A DNA stretch of 26,449 bases, taken from contig WQTN01000140.1 in NCBI GenBank assembly GCA_009786295.1, forward strand, positions 1 to 26,449, in the 5' to 3' direction. The notes below the pieces were generated by a model. The model was not told where the DNA came from and searched no databases. It saw only the letters and a list, made by a program, of their open reading frames with translations. A program made the position numbers and the translations under genes. Of the stretch, positions 8,550 through 16,679 are shown one piece after another; within the stretch, counting starts at the first letter, position 1; each line of letters opens with the position of its first letter. The stretch comes from Methanomassiliicoccaceae archaeon. GTDB taxonomy: Archaea; Thermoplasmatota; Thermoplasmata; Methanomassiliicoccales; Methanomethylophilaceae.

Positions 8550-9095
8550 ATGAAGGCCCTGATAATTTGCGGGAGCAGAAAGGGAGGTTTTACATCAGAA
8601 ATGTGCCGTTCCTTCTCCGAGGGTTTGGATCTCCACGGTGTACCGTCAGAGATTTTCTTCCCCATCGAGATGAACATCGAACACTGCACTGGGTGCGGCA
8701 GCTGTTCCGCCGAGGGAGTGTGCAACATCTCAGACGATATGGATATCCTCTACGATTCTTTCGAAAGATGCGACCTGCTTGTCCTGGCCTCGCCGACCCG
8801 CTTCAGCGGTCCGTCTTCTGTAATAAAAACTGCCATGGACAGATTCCAGCCGGTCTGGTTCTGCGACCGGAAGCATCCCGCATTTGCCGCTGCGCTGCTC
8901 TCCGGTGGCGGCGCATCCCCGAATTACAACAACACCCTTTCCATCTTCAAAGCGTTCTCCATCACAGCCAAGATGGCGTGGCTCGGACATCTTGCGATAT
9001 CGGGTACGGATGAGAAGGAGATATCAGATGTTGCCGGACCTTCCTTCGACTATGGAAAAGAAATCGGCATGAAAGTGGTCATAGATCGTATATGA
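8550..9095 (+). CDS. Iron-sulfur flavoprotein (Isf-like, NADPH-dependent FMN reductase fold)
   Basis: 181 residues. The flavodoxin-like beginning (KALIICGSRKGG) resembles NADPH-dependent FMN reductases. The cysteine cluster C46-x2-C49-x2-C52-x5-C58 is the compact motif that binds the [4Fe-4S] cluster in methanogen Isf. The LLVLASPTRFSGPSS segment matches the second FMN loop region. Isf-type proteins pass electrons from ferredoxin to small acceptors and have been linked to reduction of O2 and H2O2 in anaerobes. No SD; likely leaderless. Its 3' end overlaps the convergent gene by 17 nt. The superoxide reductase gene about 700 nt away suggests a shared oxidative-stress role (inference). Confidence 0.85.
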   Translation: MKALIICGSRKGGFTSEMCRSFSEGLDLHGVPSEIFFPIEMNIEHCTGCGSCSAEGVCNISDDMDILYDSFERCDLLVLASPTRFSGPSSVIKTAMDRFQPVWFCDRKHPAFAAALLSGGGASPNYNNTLSIFKAFSITAKMAWLGHLAISGTDEKEISDVAGPSFDYGKEIGMKVVIDRI

Positions 9096-9705
9096 TCTTC
9101 TGGAATCCGGCATCTCCGGCGATCCCATCCCTGTTCCTGATGAACGGTATAAGGCCGGGATGCCTTTCGTGAAGTGATCCCCAGTCATCCGTACTTAACG
9201 TGGAATCGGTGTCAAAGACAACTATTTCCGCGAACCCTATCCTTTCCATCTCTGCTATCGCCGATGCCAGGTCTTTTGTCTGTTCCCCTCTGCATATGAC
9301 CCTTCCGTGTGAAACGAACAGCGCAGGTATGCAATTCTCTGTCACTTCATAAGCCTCTTCCATGACGATATCGTTCCTGGTCATATGGTAGGGCACCAGT
9401 AACTTCACGGTGCTTCCCATGAAACAGTCGAAAACATCCTCGACGTCCTTGATAGGCGTCAGGAACCATACATCGCTCCCTGGGAAGCTCATGTTCATGA
9501 GCAGGCGGTCGTCCAGTTCTTTTTTGCCTAGTCCTCTCACGTCTGCCACCAGGACCGGCATCCTGTCATCCAGTTCGTCTGCTGAGTATTCTGTCGGCGC
9601 CGGCTCCGAGATAAAAGAGATGTCTGTACCGTTGATGTTCACGGGTGCGGTCTTCACCTCACCGCCTTTGAACACAGCGTATATCGCGGGGATCTCCATG
9701 AGCAT
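9079..9705 (-). CDS. Conserved hypothetical protein, possibly a degenerate HisA-related TIM barrel
   Basis: 208 residues from ATG 9705; an in-frame TTG at 9744 or GTG at 9720 are alternatives. I do not recognise it with certainty. The N terminus EIPAIYAVFKGGEV resembles the HisA opening (IPAID-x-KGG-x-V), and the late segment AEIVVFDTDSTLS resembles the HisA strand-8 region (EI-x-x-TD-x-x-xDGTLSG), so a proFAR-isomerase-related barrel is the best guess. The catalytic Asp of the HisA opening is replaced by Tyr and the second acidic motif is altered, so the isomerase reaction is unlikely. Its 3' end overlaps the iron-sulfur flavoprotein gene by 17 nt. Confidence 0.6.
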   Translation of the reverse strand: MLMEIPAIYAVFKGGEVKTAPVNINGTDISFISEPAPTEYSADELDDRMPVLVADVRGLGKKELDDRLLMNMSFPGSDVWFLTPIKDVEDVFDCFMGSTVKLLVPYHMTRNDIVMEEAYEVTENCIPALFVSHGRVICRGEQTKDLASAIAEMERIGFAEIVVFDTDSTLSTDDWGSLHERHPGLIPFIRNRDGIAGDAGFQKIIYDL

Positions 9706-9792
9706 ACATGCCTTGAGCACTATAAGCCTTTTTTTAAGTGGCAACGAATGAATAATATACTCATGACAGAGATTTAGAAGCAGTGATTATAT

Positions 9793-10185
9793 ATGTCAAA
9801 TATAAAGAAAAGAGCCATATATGTATGCGAGCACTGCAGCAACTACGTAGAAGGAATCTACTCTGCAGGAGGACCGGTCCCGATATGCTGCGGACAAGAG
9901 ATGACAAAGCTGGAAGCGAAGACCGCAGACTTCTCAACTGAGAAACATGTCCCTTACATCGAGAGGAAGAACGGAGGCGTACTTGTCAAGGTCGGAAAGG
10001 AAACCGCCCATCCTATGACGGCTGAGCACTATATAGTGTTCATTGAGATCTGCGCGGACGGCATACTGATGAGGAAATACCTCAAGCACGGAGACGCACC
10101 GGAAGCATTCTTCAAGACCGATGCGAAGAACATCGTTGCCTGGGAACTCTGCAACCTGCACAAATATTGGACATCGTCCCAGTGA
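9793..10185 (+). CDS. Desulfoferrodoxin / superoxide reductase (2Fe type)
   Basis: 130 residues. It reduces superoxide to hydrogen peroxide without making oxygen, typical of anaerobes. The N-terminal desulforedoxin centre has Cys12, Cys15, Cys32 and Cys33. The catalytic iron site has His52, His73, His79, Cys120 and His123, and the EKH motif (50-52) includes the usual Glu-Lys pair. The ATG at 9793 lacks an SD. A TATA-like AATAATATAC (9751-9760) puts the mRNA start a few bases upstream. It ends at a clear hairpin terminator. Confidence 0.95.
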   Translation: MSNIKKRAIYVCEHCSNYVEGIYSAGGPVPICCGQEMTKLEAKTADFSTEKHVPYIERKNGGVLVKVGKETAHPMTAEHYIVFIEICADGILMRKYLKHGDAPEAFFKTDAKNIVAWELCNLHKYWTSSQ

Positions 10186-10191
10186 TCCACC

Positions 10192-10225
10192 AGGCCGTCC
10201 ACCGGACGGCCTCACTTCATTTTTT
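10192..10225 (+). terminator. Hairpin terminator after superoxide reductase
   Basis: Nine-base-pair stem AGGCCGTCC / GGACGGCCT (10192-10200 and 10204-10212) with a three-base loop, followed by CACTTCA and a run of T to 10225. It starts seven bases after the superoxide reductase stop. Confidence 0.65.
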
Positions 10226-10300
10226 CATCTGTGTTAGTTTTAAATCGGTAGATAGGCATTACTGGCATACATCAGCACTACGTGCATGCGGGGTTATGAA

Positions 10301-10813
10301 ATGGCGTCGAAGAAGAAGGATGTTTCTAAAGAGGATAAAAAAGAATACCAGCCGAAAGCGGCAGCCAGACATGCCAAGATGATGAAAACTAAGCAAGAAG
10401 AGATCGAGACCCTGCAAAAAAAGATCGATACGGATAAATACCTCGCAAAAAAGTATGAATCCAACCGAAAAACGGAAATCAAAGCGCTTCCCAAAGAGGA
10501 CCGTGCTGCCGCTAAGGCGGAGTTGAAGGAATCCATCGCAAAGAGAAAAGAGGCCGAAAGCAGGGACAAGGAAAAGCTTCGCGATATGGTGCGGGAAGAA
10601 AGAAGAGGCAATACCGACGTAGAAAAAGACCTTGAAGACGAGGCCTGGATCAGCGGCGGAAGGAAAAAGGCAAAGAAAGAGGCCCCTAAGGCCGAAGAAA
10701 ATGCCGAAGCGGTGCCGGAAGTTCCGGCCACGCCCGAGGAGCAGCCCGCAGTTCAGACTGCTCCCGCTGAGCCCTCTGCTAAACCTGCGCCGGAACAGGA
10801 AAAAAAGCCATAA
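10301..10813 (+). CDS. Hypothetical highly charged coiled-coil protein with Pro/Ala/Glu-rich tail
   Basis: 170 residues from ATG 10301; an ATG five codons earlier (10286) is also possible. No known domain. Residues ~10-115 are almost only Lys, Glu, Asp, Arg and Ala with heptad-like spacing (long helix or coiled coil), broken by a WISGG segment, and followed by an Ala/Pro/Glu-rich tail ending EQEKKP that looks disordered. It has no signal peptide or membrane segment, so it is cytoplasmic. A TTTTAAAT element near 10238-10245 could be its TATA box. It ends convergently about 60 nt from the CDF transporter gene. Confidence 0.7.
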   Translation: MASKKKDVSKEDKKEYQPKAAARHAKMMKTKQEEIETLQKKIDTDKYLAKKYESNRKTEIKALPKEDRAAAKAELKESIAKRKEAESRDKEKLRDMVREERRGNTDVEKDLEDEAWISGGRKKAKKEAPKAEENAEAVPEVPATPEEQPAVQTAPAEPSAKPAPEQEKKP

Positions 10814-10876
10814 GAAGACAGGCTTGGAAAGCACGGGCGGCTTGAACTCTGTTTGAGCGTCCGACTGATCAACGGC

Positions 10877-11911
10877 TCATTTTTTGTTCAGGCCTTTTAT
10901 GACCACACGGTTCCCGTATGCGTGCTGATGCTCCTGCGCAAGCAGATTGACGTTCCAATTGATGCTTTCGATGAACTCTGCACGCCTGACACTGCAGTCC
11001 CTTTTGCAGTGGGCGCATGAGAATTCCTTACAGGGTTCCGGCATCATTATCACGTCGACAGACTCTCCGAACATTGATTCCACTGACTTATGAAGGTGGC
11101 AGTTCTCCCTTTCCATATCGGATATCGTCATATCGAAAGGCATTGTCACATGCATCTCTATGTGAAGCTTGCTTCCGTATTTTATCACTCTGAGATTATG
11201 GATATCGATCCAGTCATCCGACCTGTGTTCATTCAGACAAACGACCGTTTTCTTTAATATCTCCATGTCGGCCTTGTCCATGATCCCGTCAATAGCTTTC
11301 TTTATCACGCCTGCTCCGGTTATCACAATGAACGCCCCGAAGAACAGGGCCATTATCGGGTCCAGAATGGAAAGATCATATCCAAAGCGGCCTCCGAAAT
11401 AGACGACAGACAGACCGATTATTATGCCTACGGAAGAAATCGTGTCCGTCCTCAGGTGTTTTCCGCTTGCTTCCAGAGCCATGGAGCGGTTCTTTTTGCC
11501 CTTTCTGACAGCAAGCGTGCCTATGATGAAATTGACCAGGGCGGCGAATATGATCAGCAGAAGGCCTATGTCAAGAGAGGATATCTCTTTCGGTTCCATC
11601 AGGTTGCTGATGGCTTCAAAAATGATCATCACGCCGGCGATCGCTATCATGGAGCCTTCCACAGATGCCGAAATGAGCTCGACCCTCCCGTGGCCGAACG
11701 GATGCGATCTGTCCGCGGGCTTTGCGGACAGATATAGCGCGTAGAGACCGACCCCTCCGGCGACAACGTTCACTATGCTCTCGACAGCATCTGTGAATAT
11801 CGCAACCGAATTCGTTATCAGATACGCCACGAACTTTGTTATCAGCAGCAGCGCCCCTACAACGAAAACGACCTTCTGAAAATTGTAGTTCTCCTGAGAG
11901 GTGTCCGACAT
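10877..11911 (-). CDS. Cation diffusion facilitator (CDF) metal exporter with Cys-rich C-terminal extension
   Basis: 344 residues. Six predicted TM helices, the HPFGHGRVE segment between TM2 and TM3, and the TM5 pair His152/Asp156 (HLRTD) of the CDF transport site. On TM2 the first ligand is Asp41 (TDAVESIVN), while the position of the usual second Asp is Ser45, with Asn48 nearby; this TM2 variant may change metal preference. The cytoplasmic C-terminal domain has an extra cluster C294-x4-C299-x2-C302-x3-C306 that could sense or bind metal. The known role is metal/proton antiport out of the cytoplasm; the metal cannot be assigned. A TATA-like box on this strand lies at 11971-11979. Confidence 0.9.
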   Translation of the reverse strand: MSDTSQENYNFQKVVFVVGALLLITKFVAYLITNSVAIFTDAVESIVNVVAGGVGLYALYLSAKPADRSHPFGHGRVELISASVEGSMIAIAGVMIIFEAISNLMEPKEISSLDIGLLLIIFAALVNFIIGTLAVRKGKKNRSMALEASGKHLRTDTISSVGIIIGLSVVYFGGRFGYDLSILDPIMALFFGAFIVITGAGVIKKAIDGIMDKADMEILKKTVVCLNEHRSDDWIDIHNLRVIKYGSKLHIEMHVTMPFDMTISDMERENCHLHKSVESMFGESVDVIMMPEPCKEFSCAHCKRDCSVRRAEFIESINWNVNLLAQEHQHAYGNRVVIKGLNKK

Positions 11912-11925
11912 CGGCTTTTCATGCG

Positions 11926-11963
11926 CTTTGGTGGTATTTACGTCTTTCTAGAGAATACCAAAG
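11926..11963 (-). promoter_or_regulatory. Imperfect inverted repeat at the CDF promoter (possible operator)
   Basis: CTTTGGTGGTATT and AATACCAAAG flank about 15 bases just upstream of the CDF start and just downstream of its likely TATA box, spanning the expected transcription start. The arms match except for a three-base insertion in the left arm. A repressor site for metal control is possible; no regulator gene is present nearby. Confidence 0.3.
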
Positions 11964-11986
11964 TTAGGAATAACTAAATTACTGGG

Positions 11987-13423
11987 TCATTTGTATTCGG
12001 AGATCCCTTCGGGGTTGTTTCCTCTGAACCATGAGACAATCGTACCCACTATGCACATTACCAAACATACCCCGAACGCTACATGCAGCACCGTAACGAA
12101 AGAATCGAATGTCGAGGGGTTGAGATTGTCTGCCGTCCCCATTATTATCGAAATTGTGCACATCGCTACCGCCATGCTCGTCATCATTCCCAACTGTCTT
12201 ACGAGAGCTATCATTCCCGATGCCGCCCCGCGGTTCTTCGGCGGAACAGACGACATCACTGCGCTCGTGTTCGGCGCGGCAAAAACGCCGTACCCGACCC
12301 CGAGGACCGCCAAGATCAGACCGACGTACAGGAAATTGACCTCTGTCCCCAGGAACATTATCATTGCTACCCCGATGCCTGTTATCGCCATGCCCAGGGT
12401 CGGCAGTATGCGCTTGTCTTTGATCCTGTCGGATTTGCTTCCGAATTTCGCTGTGAGGACCACTTGAATAAGGGGCTGTATCATGATCACCATCCCCGCC
12501 TGCATCGGCGAGAGGACGCCTATCTTCTGAAGATACAGCGCCATGAAGAAGGATACGGCGAAGGATGACGCATAGTTCAGATATGCCGCGAGGCAGGCCC
12601 TCGAGAATACTTTGTACTTGAAAACGCTGGTATCAAGGACAGGAGATTTCGTGACCTTCATCGACCTCAGGAAGAAGTACAGCAATACCATGCCTATCGC
12701 GATCAACGCCGGAGCCCAGAGGTTCTGAAGCTCCATCTCACCTCTCCAGATCTCCGGGAGACCCACCATGCCGCACATGGTTATCATTATCATTGCGCTG
12801 AACAGGACCGCTCCTTTGTAATCCATGCACGCGCCGGCGCAGGTTATGAACTCCTGCTTGAACCTCAGTATCAGAACAAGCGAAACTGCTGCAAAGGGCA
12901 TGATGATGAAGAATATCTCCCTCCACCCCAAAAGATCGCAGATGAACCCTCCGAACGCCGGTCCGACCGCGCTGCCGACGTATATGCATGCTGTCTGTAT
13001 CCCTATCGCCCATCCTCTTCTTTCGAAGGGAAACACTTCTGTCAGTATTGCGACGCTGGTGACTCCGACCGCTGCGGATCCCGCCCCCATTATGAATCTC
13101 ATCAGCAGCAGGATGTAGAAGTGGGGGCTGAAGGCTGCGATGACCGCAGATATGATCGTGATGACCAGCCCCATTATGAATATCTTTCTTCTGCCGATGA
13201 TGTCCGATATCCTTGCAAGTGGTACCATTGCGGCGACCGATCCCAAAAGGAAGATCGTACTTACCATCGCGAGGTCTTTGGAACCCACACTGAACTGTTC
13301 GCCGATATCTACAAGTGCCAGATTCATCATCGTGCTCATAAGGGGCATGATTGCGGCACCCATGCAGCATGCGGCAAGCAATGTCTTCATATCAGTTGGA
13401 AGACTTTTCAGGTATGATTCCAT
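11987..13423 (-). CDS. MFS transporter, DHA2 (14-TM drug exporter) family
   Basis: 478 residues with about 14 hydrophobic segments. Motif A appears as SDIIGRRKIF after TM2, and the antiporter motif C as GSAVGPAFGG in TM5, typical of EmrB/QacA-like proton-coupled multidrug exporters. The substrate is unknown. The ATG is preceded by GGTGGG at about 3 nt and by a CATATATG TATA box near 13455-13463, which leaves a leader of around 10 nt. It is separated from the divergent corrinoid adenosyltransferase by about 145 nt. Confidence 0.92.
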   Translation of the reverse strand: MESYLKSLPTDMKTLLAACCMGAAIMPLMSTMMNLALVDIGEQFSVGSKDLAMVSTIFLLGSVAAMVPLARISDIIGRRKIFIMGLVITIISAVIAAFSPHFYILLLMRFIMGAGSAAVGVTSVAILTEVFPFERRGWAIGIQTACIYVGSAVGPAFGGFICDLLGWREIFFIIMPFAAVSLVLILRFKQEFITCAGACMDYKGAVLFSAMIMITMCGMVGLPEIWRGEMELQNLWAPALIAIGMVLLYFFLRSMKVTKSPVLDTSVFKYKVFSRACLAAYLNYASSFAVSFFMALYLQKIGVLSPMQAGMVIMIQPLIQVVLTAKFGSKSDRIKDKRILPTLGMAITGIGVAMIMFLGTEVNFLYVGLILAVLGVGYGVFAAPNTSAVMSSVPPKNRGAASGMIALVRQLGMMTSMAVAMCTISIIMGTADNLNPSTFDSFVTVLHVAFGVCLVMCIVGTIVSWFRGNNPEGISEYK

Positions 13424-13569
13424 TGCCCACCGCCATTGTCTTGGGTGTTAATAACATATATGCTGTCAATATCCATCGGGAGTCTCGGAAGTTTTTTCTG
13501 CGGGTCATGATGAACGTCTATAACATAGGTTTCTTTTAATTCTCAGAACGAGATTCGCTGCTGATAAAG

Positions 13570-14115
13570 ATGAGCAGCATACCGCAGGAGATAAAGAGCA
13601 AGCTTGGTTTGGTGCAGGTTTATACGGGGTCAGGAAAAGGCAAGACCACTGCTTCGCTGGGCCTTGCCTTCAGAGCTTCGGGGCGCGGATTGGAGGTCCT
13701 TATGATCCAATTCCTCAAGCCTGCTCAGAATTACGGCGAACACCTGGCTGCGGAGAAGGTCCCTAACTTCACGATACTTCCTCTCGGCCTTGACCACATG
13801 AAGTCTAAGGTGCCCAGAGAAGAAGATATCAGGGTATCCCGCGAAACGCTTCAAAGAGCAAAGGAAGAGATCTACTCCGGCAGATACGACCTTGTGATAC
13901 TTGATGAGATAAACAATTCAATGAGCTGGAAGCTTTTGGATCCCGAAGAGGTCATCGAGATGCTGAAAGGCAGACCCGACAATATAGAGATCGTACTTAC
14001 CGGGAGAGGCGCTCCCAAAGAGATAGTGGAATATGCCGATCTCGTGACAGAGATGACAATGATCAAACACCCCTTCGACAAGGGGATCGGAGCAAGAAAA
14101 GGCATCGAATTTTGA
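13570..14115 (+). CDS. cobA: Cob(I)alamin adenosyltransferase (CobA/BtuR type)
   Basis: 181 residues, usual length. Transfers the adenosyl group of ATP to cob(I)alamin or its precursor. The modified P-loop GSGKGKTT spans residues 20-27, the acidic strand LVILDEINN is typical, and the C-terminal signature HPFDKGIGARKGIEF is complete. There is no strong SD; a short AT-rich promoter region lies upstream. Methylotrophic methanogens rely on corrinoid proteins, which gives this enzyme an obvious place, although it is also widespread in bacteria. Confidence 0.94.
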   Translation: MSSIPQEIKSKLGLVQVYTGSGKGKTTASLGLAFRASGRGLEVLMIQFLKPAQNYGEHLAAEKVPNFTILPLGLDHMKSKVPREEDIRVSRETLQRAKEEIYSGRYDLVILDEINNSMSWKLLDPEEVIEMLKGRPDNIEIVLTGRGAPKEIVEYADLVTEMTMIKHPFDKGIGARKGIEF

Positions 14116-14224
14116 ATAAATCCTTCAACGGGTTCCCCGTACAGCCCGTTTATCGGCAGATTTCGCCTCCAAAGATAGATAAATAAGTATTGATGTTATT
14201 TACCCTCCTACTGGGGTATCTTTC

Positions 14225-15151
14225 ATGCCGATCAATATACCAGATGACCTGCCCGCAGGTGCGGCCCTCGAACACGAGAACATTTTCGTTATGAGAGAGG
14301 GACGTGCGACGACTCAGGACATACGTCCGATGAAGATATTGATCCTAAATCTCATGCCTACCAAAATAGAGACGGAGATACAGCTTCTCAGGATCTTGAG
14401 CAACAGTCCTCTGCAGACGGACATCTTCCTGCTGCAGATGGCGACCCATGAATCAAAGAACACATCCCAGGACTATCTGGATAAGTTCTATTATACGTTT
14501 GATGAGATCAAAGACAGGAAGTTCGACGGAATGATAATAACAGGCGCTCCGGTCGAGAACATCTCCTTTGAGAACGTGGATTATTGGGACGAACTGTGCA
14601 TGATCATGGAATGGAGCGTTAAGAGCGTGACATCCACTTTCCACATATGCTGGGGTGCGCAGGCCGGTCTGTATTATCATTATAACATACCGAAATACCA
14701 CCTGAGCGAGAAGATCTCCGGCGTGTATCCCCATACCCCGAATGTAAAGGACGAGCCTCTCACCCGAGGGTTTGACGATGTGTTCTGTATGCCGCACTCG
14801 CGGCATACAGAGGTCCGCGCTTATGAGATCCACAAAAACCCGCGCCTCCATGTGATCGCTGAATCCAAAGAGGTAGGAGTGAGCATCATCACATCGGAAA
14901 AGGCCGGGCAGGTGTTCGTGACGGGGCATTTCGAATATGACGCGAAAACGCTGGCATATGAGTATGAAAGGGATATCGAGAAAGGCCTTACGCCCAACAT
15001 TCCCGATAATTACTTTCCGCAGAACAATCCGCAGAACGACCCAATCGTCAATTGGAGAGCGCATGCGAACCTGCTCTTCACCAACTGGCTGAACTATTAT
15101 GTCTATCAGCGCACGCCTTATGATCTGGCCAATGTGGGAAAGGACGAATGA
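14225..15151 (+). CDS. metA: Homoserine O-acetyltransferase (MetA family)
   Basis: 308 residues, full length. Acylates homoserine as the first committed step of methionine synthesis. The numbering falls exactly on the family's: nucleophile Cys142 (HICWGAQA) and His235/Glu237 (VTGHFEYD). Residue 111 is Glu (TGAPVENI). In characterised MetA enzymes Glu111 selects acetyl-CoA, whereas Gly111 (E. coli) selects succinyl-CoA, so O-acetylhomoserine is the predicted product despite the usual succinyltransferase label. A TATA-like AGATAAATAAG (14177-14187) precedes it. Its stop overlaps the RidA start (ATGA), so the two are translationally coupled. Confidence 0.93.
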   Translation: MPINIPDDLPAGAALEHENIFVMREGRATTQDIRPMKILILNLMPTKIETEIQLLRILSNSPLQTDIFLLQMATHESKNTSQDYLDKFYYTFDEIKDRKFDGMIITGAPVENISFENVDYWDELCMIMEWSVKSVTSTFHICWGAQAGLYYHYNIPKYHLSEKISGVYPHTPNVKDEPLTRGFDDVFCMPHSRHTEVRAYEIHKNPRLHVIAESKEVGVSIITSEKAGQVFVTGHFEYDAKTLAYEYERDIEKGLTPNIPDNYFPQNNPQNDPIVNWRAHANLLFTNWLNYYVYQRTPYDLANVGKDE

Positions 15152-15528
15152 TGATCCCCGTCGAGACAAAAGACGCTCCCGTGCCTTCCGGTCCTTATTC
15201 ACAGGCCGTCATTTCCGGGAATACGGTCTATGTTTCCGGACAGATACCTATCGATCCTATTGACAGAACGATACCTGACGGAACGGAAGATCAGATCAGG
15301 ACTGCGATAAAGAACCTCATCTCGATCCTTTCTGCCGCAGGGGTCGAGAGCGGTCATGTTCTGCAGGTGATTGTCTACCTCACAGATATGGATGACTTTG
15401 CCATGATGAACTCTGTCTATGCAGAAATGTTCGGCAGCCCTTGCCCAGCAAGGACCTGTATCGGAGTGAGTTCTCTTCCGAAAGGCGTAAAGATAATGAT
15501 CGATGCCGTGGGAGAACGCTGTCACTGA
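15148..15528 (+). CDS. ridA: RidA family reactive-intermediate deaminase
   Basis: 126 residues of the RidA/YjgF fold (GPYSQAV near residue 15, YVSGQIP, and the C-terminal SSLPKGVKIMIDAVG). The carboxylate-binding Arg is in the PARTCIGV segment. RidA enzymes hydrolyse reactive enamines and imines such as 2-aminoacrylate released by PLP enzymes. Coupling to metA by the ATGA overlap suggests protection during sulfur amino acid metabolism (inference). A second ATG directly follows the first. The 3' end overlaps the convergent radical SAM gene by 7 nt. Confidence 0.92.
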   Translation: MMIPVETKDAPVPSGPYSQAVISGNTVYVSGQIPIDPIDRTIPDGTEDQIRTAIKNLISILSAAGVESGHVLQVIVYLTDMDDFAMMNSVYAEMFGSPCPARTCIGVSSLPKGVKIMIDAVGERCH

Positions 15529-16664
15529 CCAGTCATCTTCGGATTTATCAGCTTGCCTAGGACGGCATCTCTGACGAACTTATTGTATTCCGACAGGTCA
15601 GGACGGGTCTCGACGATGTCTTCAACCGAAGAAAGGATGTGCCCGAACACTTCTTTGAATATCCTGCACGAATTCCCTCCGGCCTTGTCGAGCCCTGTTT
15701 CATAGTAGGCGTCAATGCTGCATCCTCCGTTGCAGAATTTGTAAAGGCTGCATTCTGCCATGCATCTGTTCCTCCGTTCAATGGTGCCGGCAAGTATCTT
15801 CCCGAACCCTTCCGTGCGGAACGCATCCGATATCAAATCCGTTTCTCGGATATTCCCGAGCTTGAACTCCGAAGGACAGCCCTTGCCGCACGGATAAAGG
15901 TCTCCGTTAGGGTATACGCATATCCATTTGGTAAGACAGGAATCGTGCGCACAGTCCGACCCCTGCGGCTCTCCGAGGGCGCTCAGGACATACAGATAAT
16001 GGGGGATGAGAGGCACCTCCGCATTCTTATCGTGAAGCCAGCTGTCAAAGCATTCGATGCTTGATCTTATGTATTCCTCTGCATTCGGGACCGTCTTCCC
16101 GCATGCCGCGCACCCCGCGGGTATGACCGGCGCGAAGGATACTGCGGTCTTGTCGGACCTGAAACCTTCGTATATCTCTTTTTGTTTGGACGCTGTTTCT
16201 GCGGATATCGTGGAACTGACGGAAAACACCCTTTCTTTGTCGCTCAGGTACTCGATCCTCTCTTTCACCGTATCGGTGTTCTCTCTGAGGACATCGTTGT
16301 AGGGGCCTTCGAATGATACCCCGATGTTTATCATCTTCTCTCTGCAGAAATTTATGAACTTCCTTTCCAGCAAAATACCGTTCGTCTGGATCGTGTTCCC
16401 GGTCCTGCGGGAATTCTTACCGAAATACTTTTCCTGAAGATCTATTGCCTCTTTGTAAAATTTGAACGGCATGAGAAGAGGTTCTCCCCCGTGCCATACG
16501 AACCATACGGACTCGTATTCTTTGGACAGCATGCTGAACAGCCTTTCCAGGGTCTCGATGCTCATTTTTTCGGGGGACCTTTTATCAGGAGTATGATAAC
16601 AGTGCCTGCAATTGATATTGCATTCAAGCGTCGGCTTTATTATAACGGAGATAAAAGGCCTCAT
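15522..16664 (-). CDS. Radical SAM/SPASM peptide-modifying enzyme (anSME-like)
   Basis: 380 residues. The radical SAM cluster motif C15-x3-C19-x2-C22 is at the N terminus, followed by WHGGEPLL (57-64) and TIQTNG, as in sulfatase-maturating and peptide-maturase enzymes. The C-terminal SPASM domain has C243, C249, then C249-x9-C259 with G254-x4-C259, C263, and C301-x3-C305-x5-C311-x3-C315 with a last C333, enough for two auxiliary Fe-S clusters. No sulfatase is present. The gene starts 15 nt after the stop of a 98-residue cysteine-rich protein on the same strand, so that protein is the likely substrate (inference). No separate leader-binding (RRE) domain is seen. Start ATG has AAGGA just upstream. 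Confidence 0.9.
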   Translation of the reverse strand: MRPFISVIIKPTLECNINCRHCYHTPDKRSPEKMSIETLERLFSMLSKEYESVWFVWHGGEPLLMPFKFYKEAIDLQEKYFGKNSRRTGNTIQTNGILLERKFINFCREKMINIGVSFEGPYNDVLRENTDTVKERIEYLSDKERVFSVSSTISAETASKQKEIYEGFRSDKTAVSFAPVIPAGCAACGKTVPNAEEYIRSSIECFDSWLHDKNAEVPLIPHYLYVLSALGEPQGSDCAHDSCLTKWICVYPNGDLYPCGKGCPSEFKLGNIRETDLISDAFRTEGFGKILAGTIERRNRCMAECSLYKFCNGGCSIDAYYETGLDKAGGNSCRIFKEVFGHILSSVEDIVETRPDLSEYNKFVRDAVLGKLINPKMTGQ

Positions 16665-16679
16665 GATCCTTGATCTGGC

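Noticed and set aside
12083..13417. Several open frames on the plus strand within the MFS gene
   Set aside because: Antisense shadows of a well-supported 14-TM transporter; products have no sensible composition.
14127..14217. Small hairpins upstream of metA as a possible riboswitch
   Set aside because: The stems are short (AACGGG/CCCGTT and a 5-bp repeat), the first lies upstream of the likely transcription start, and no known methionine or SAM riboswitch core is seen.
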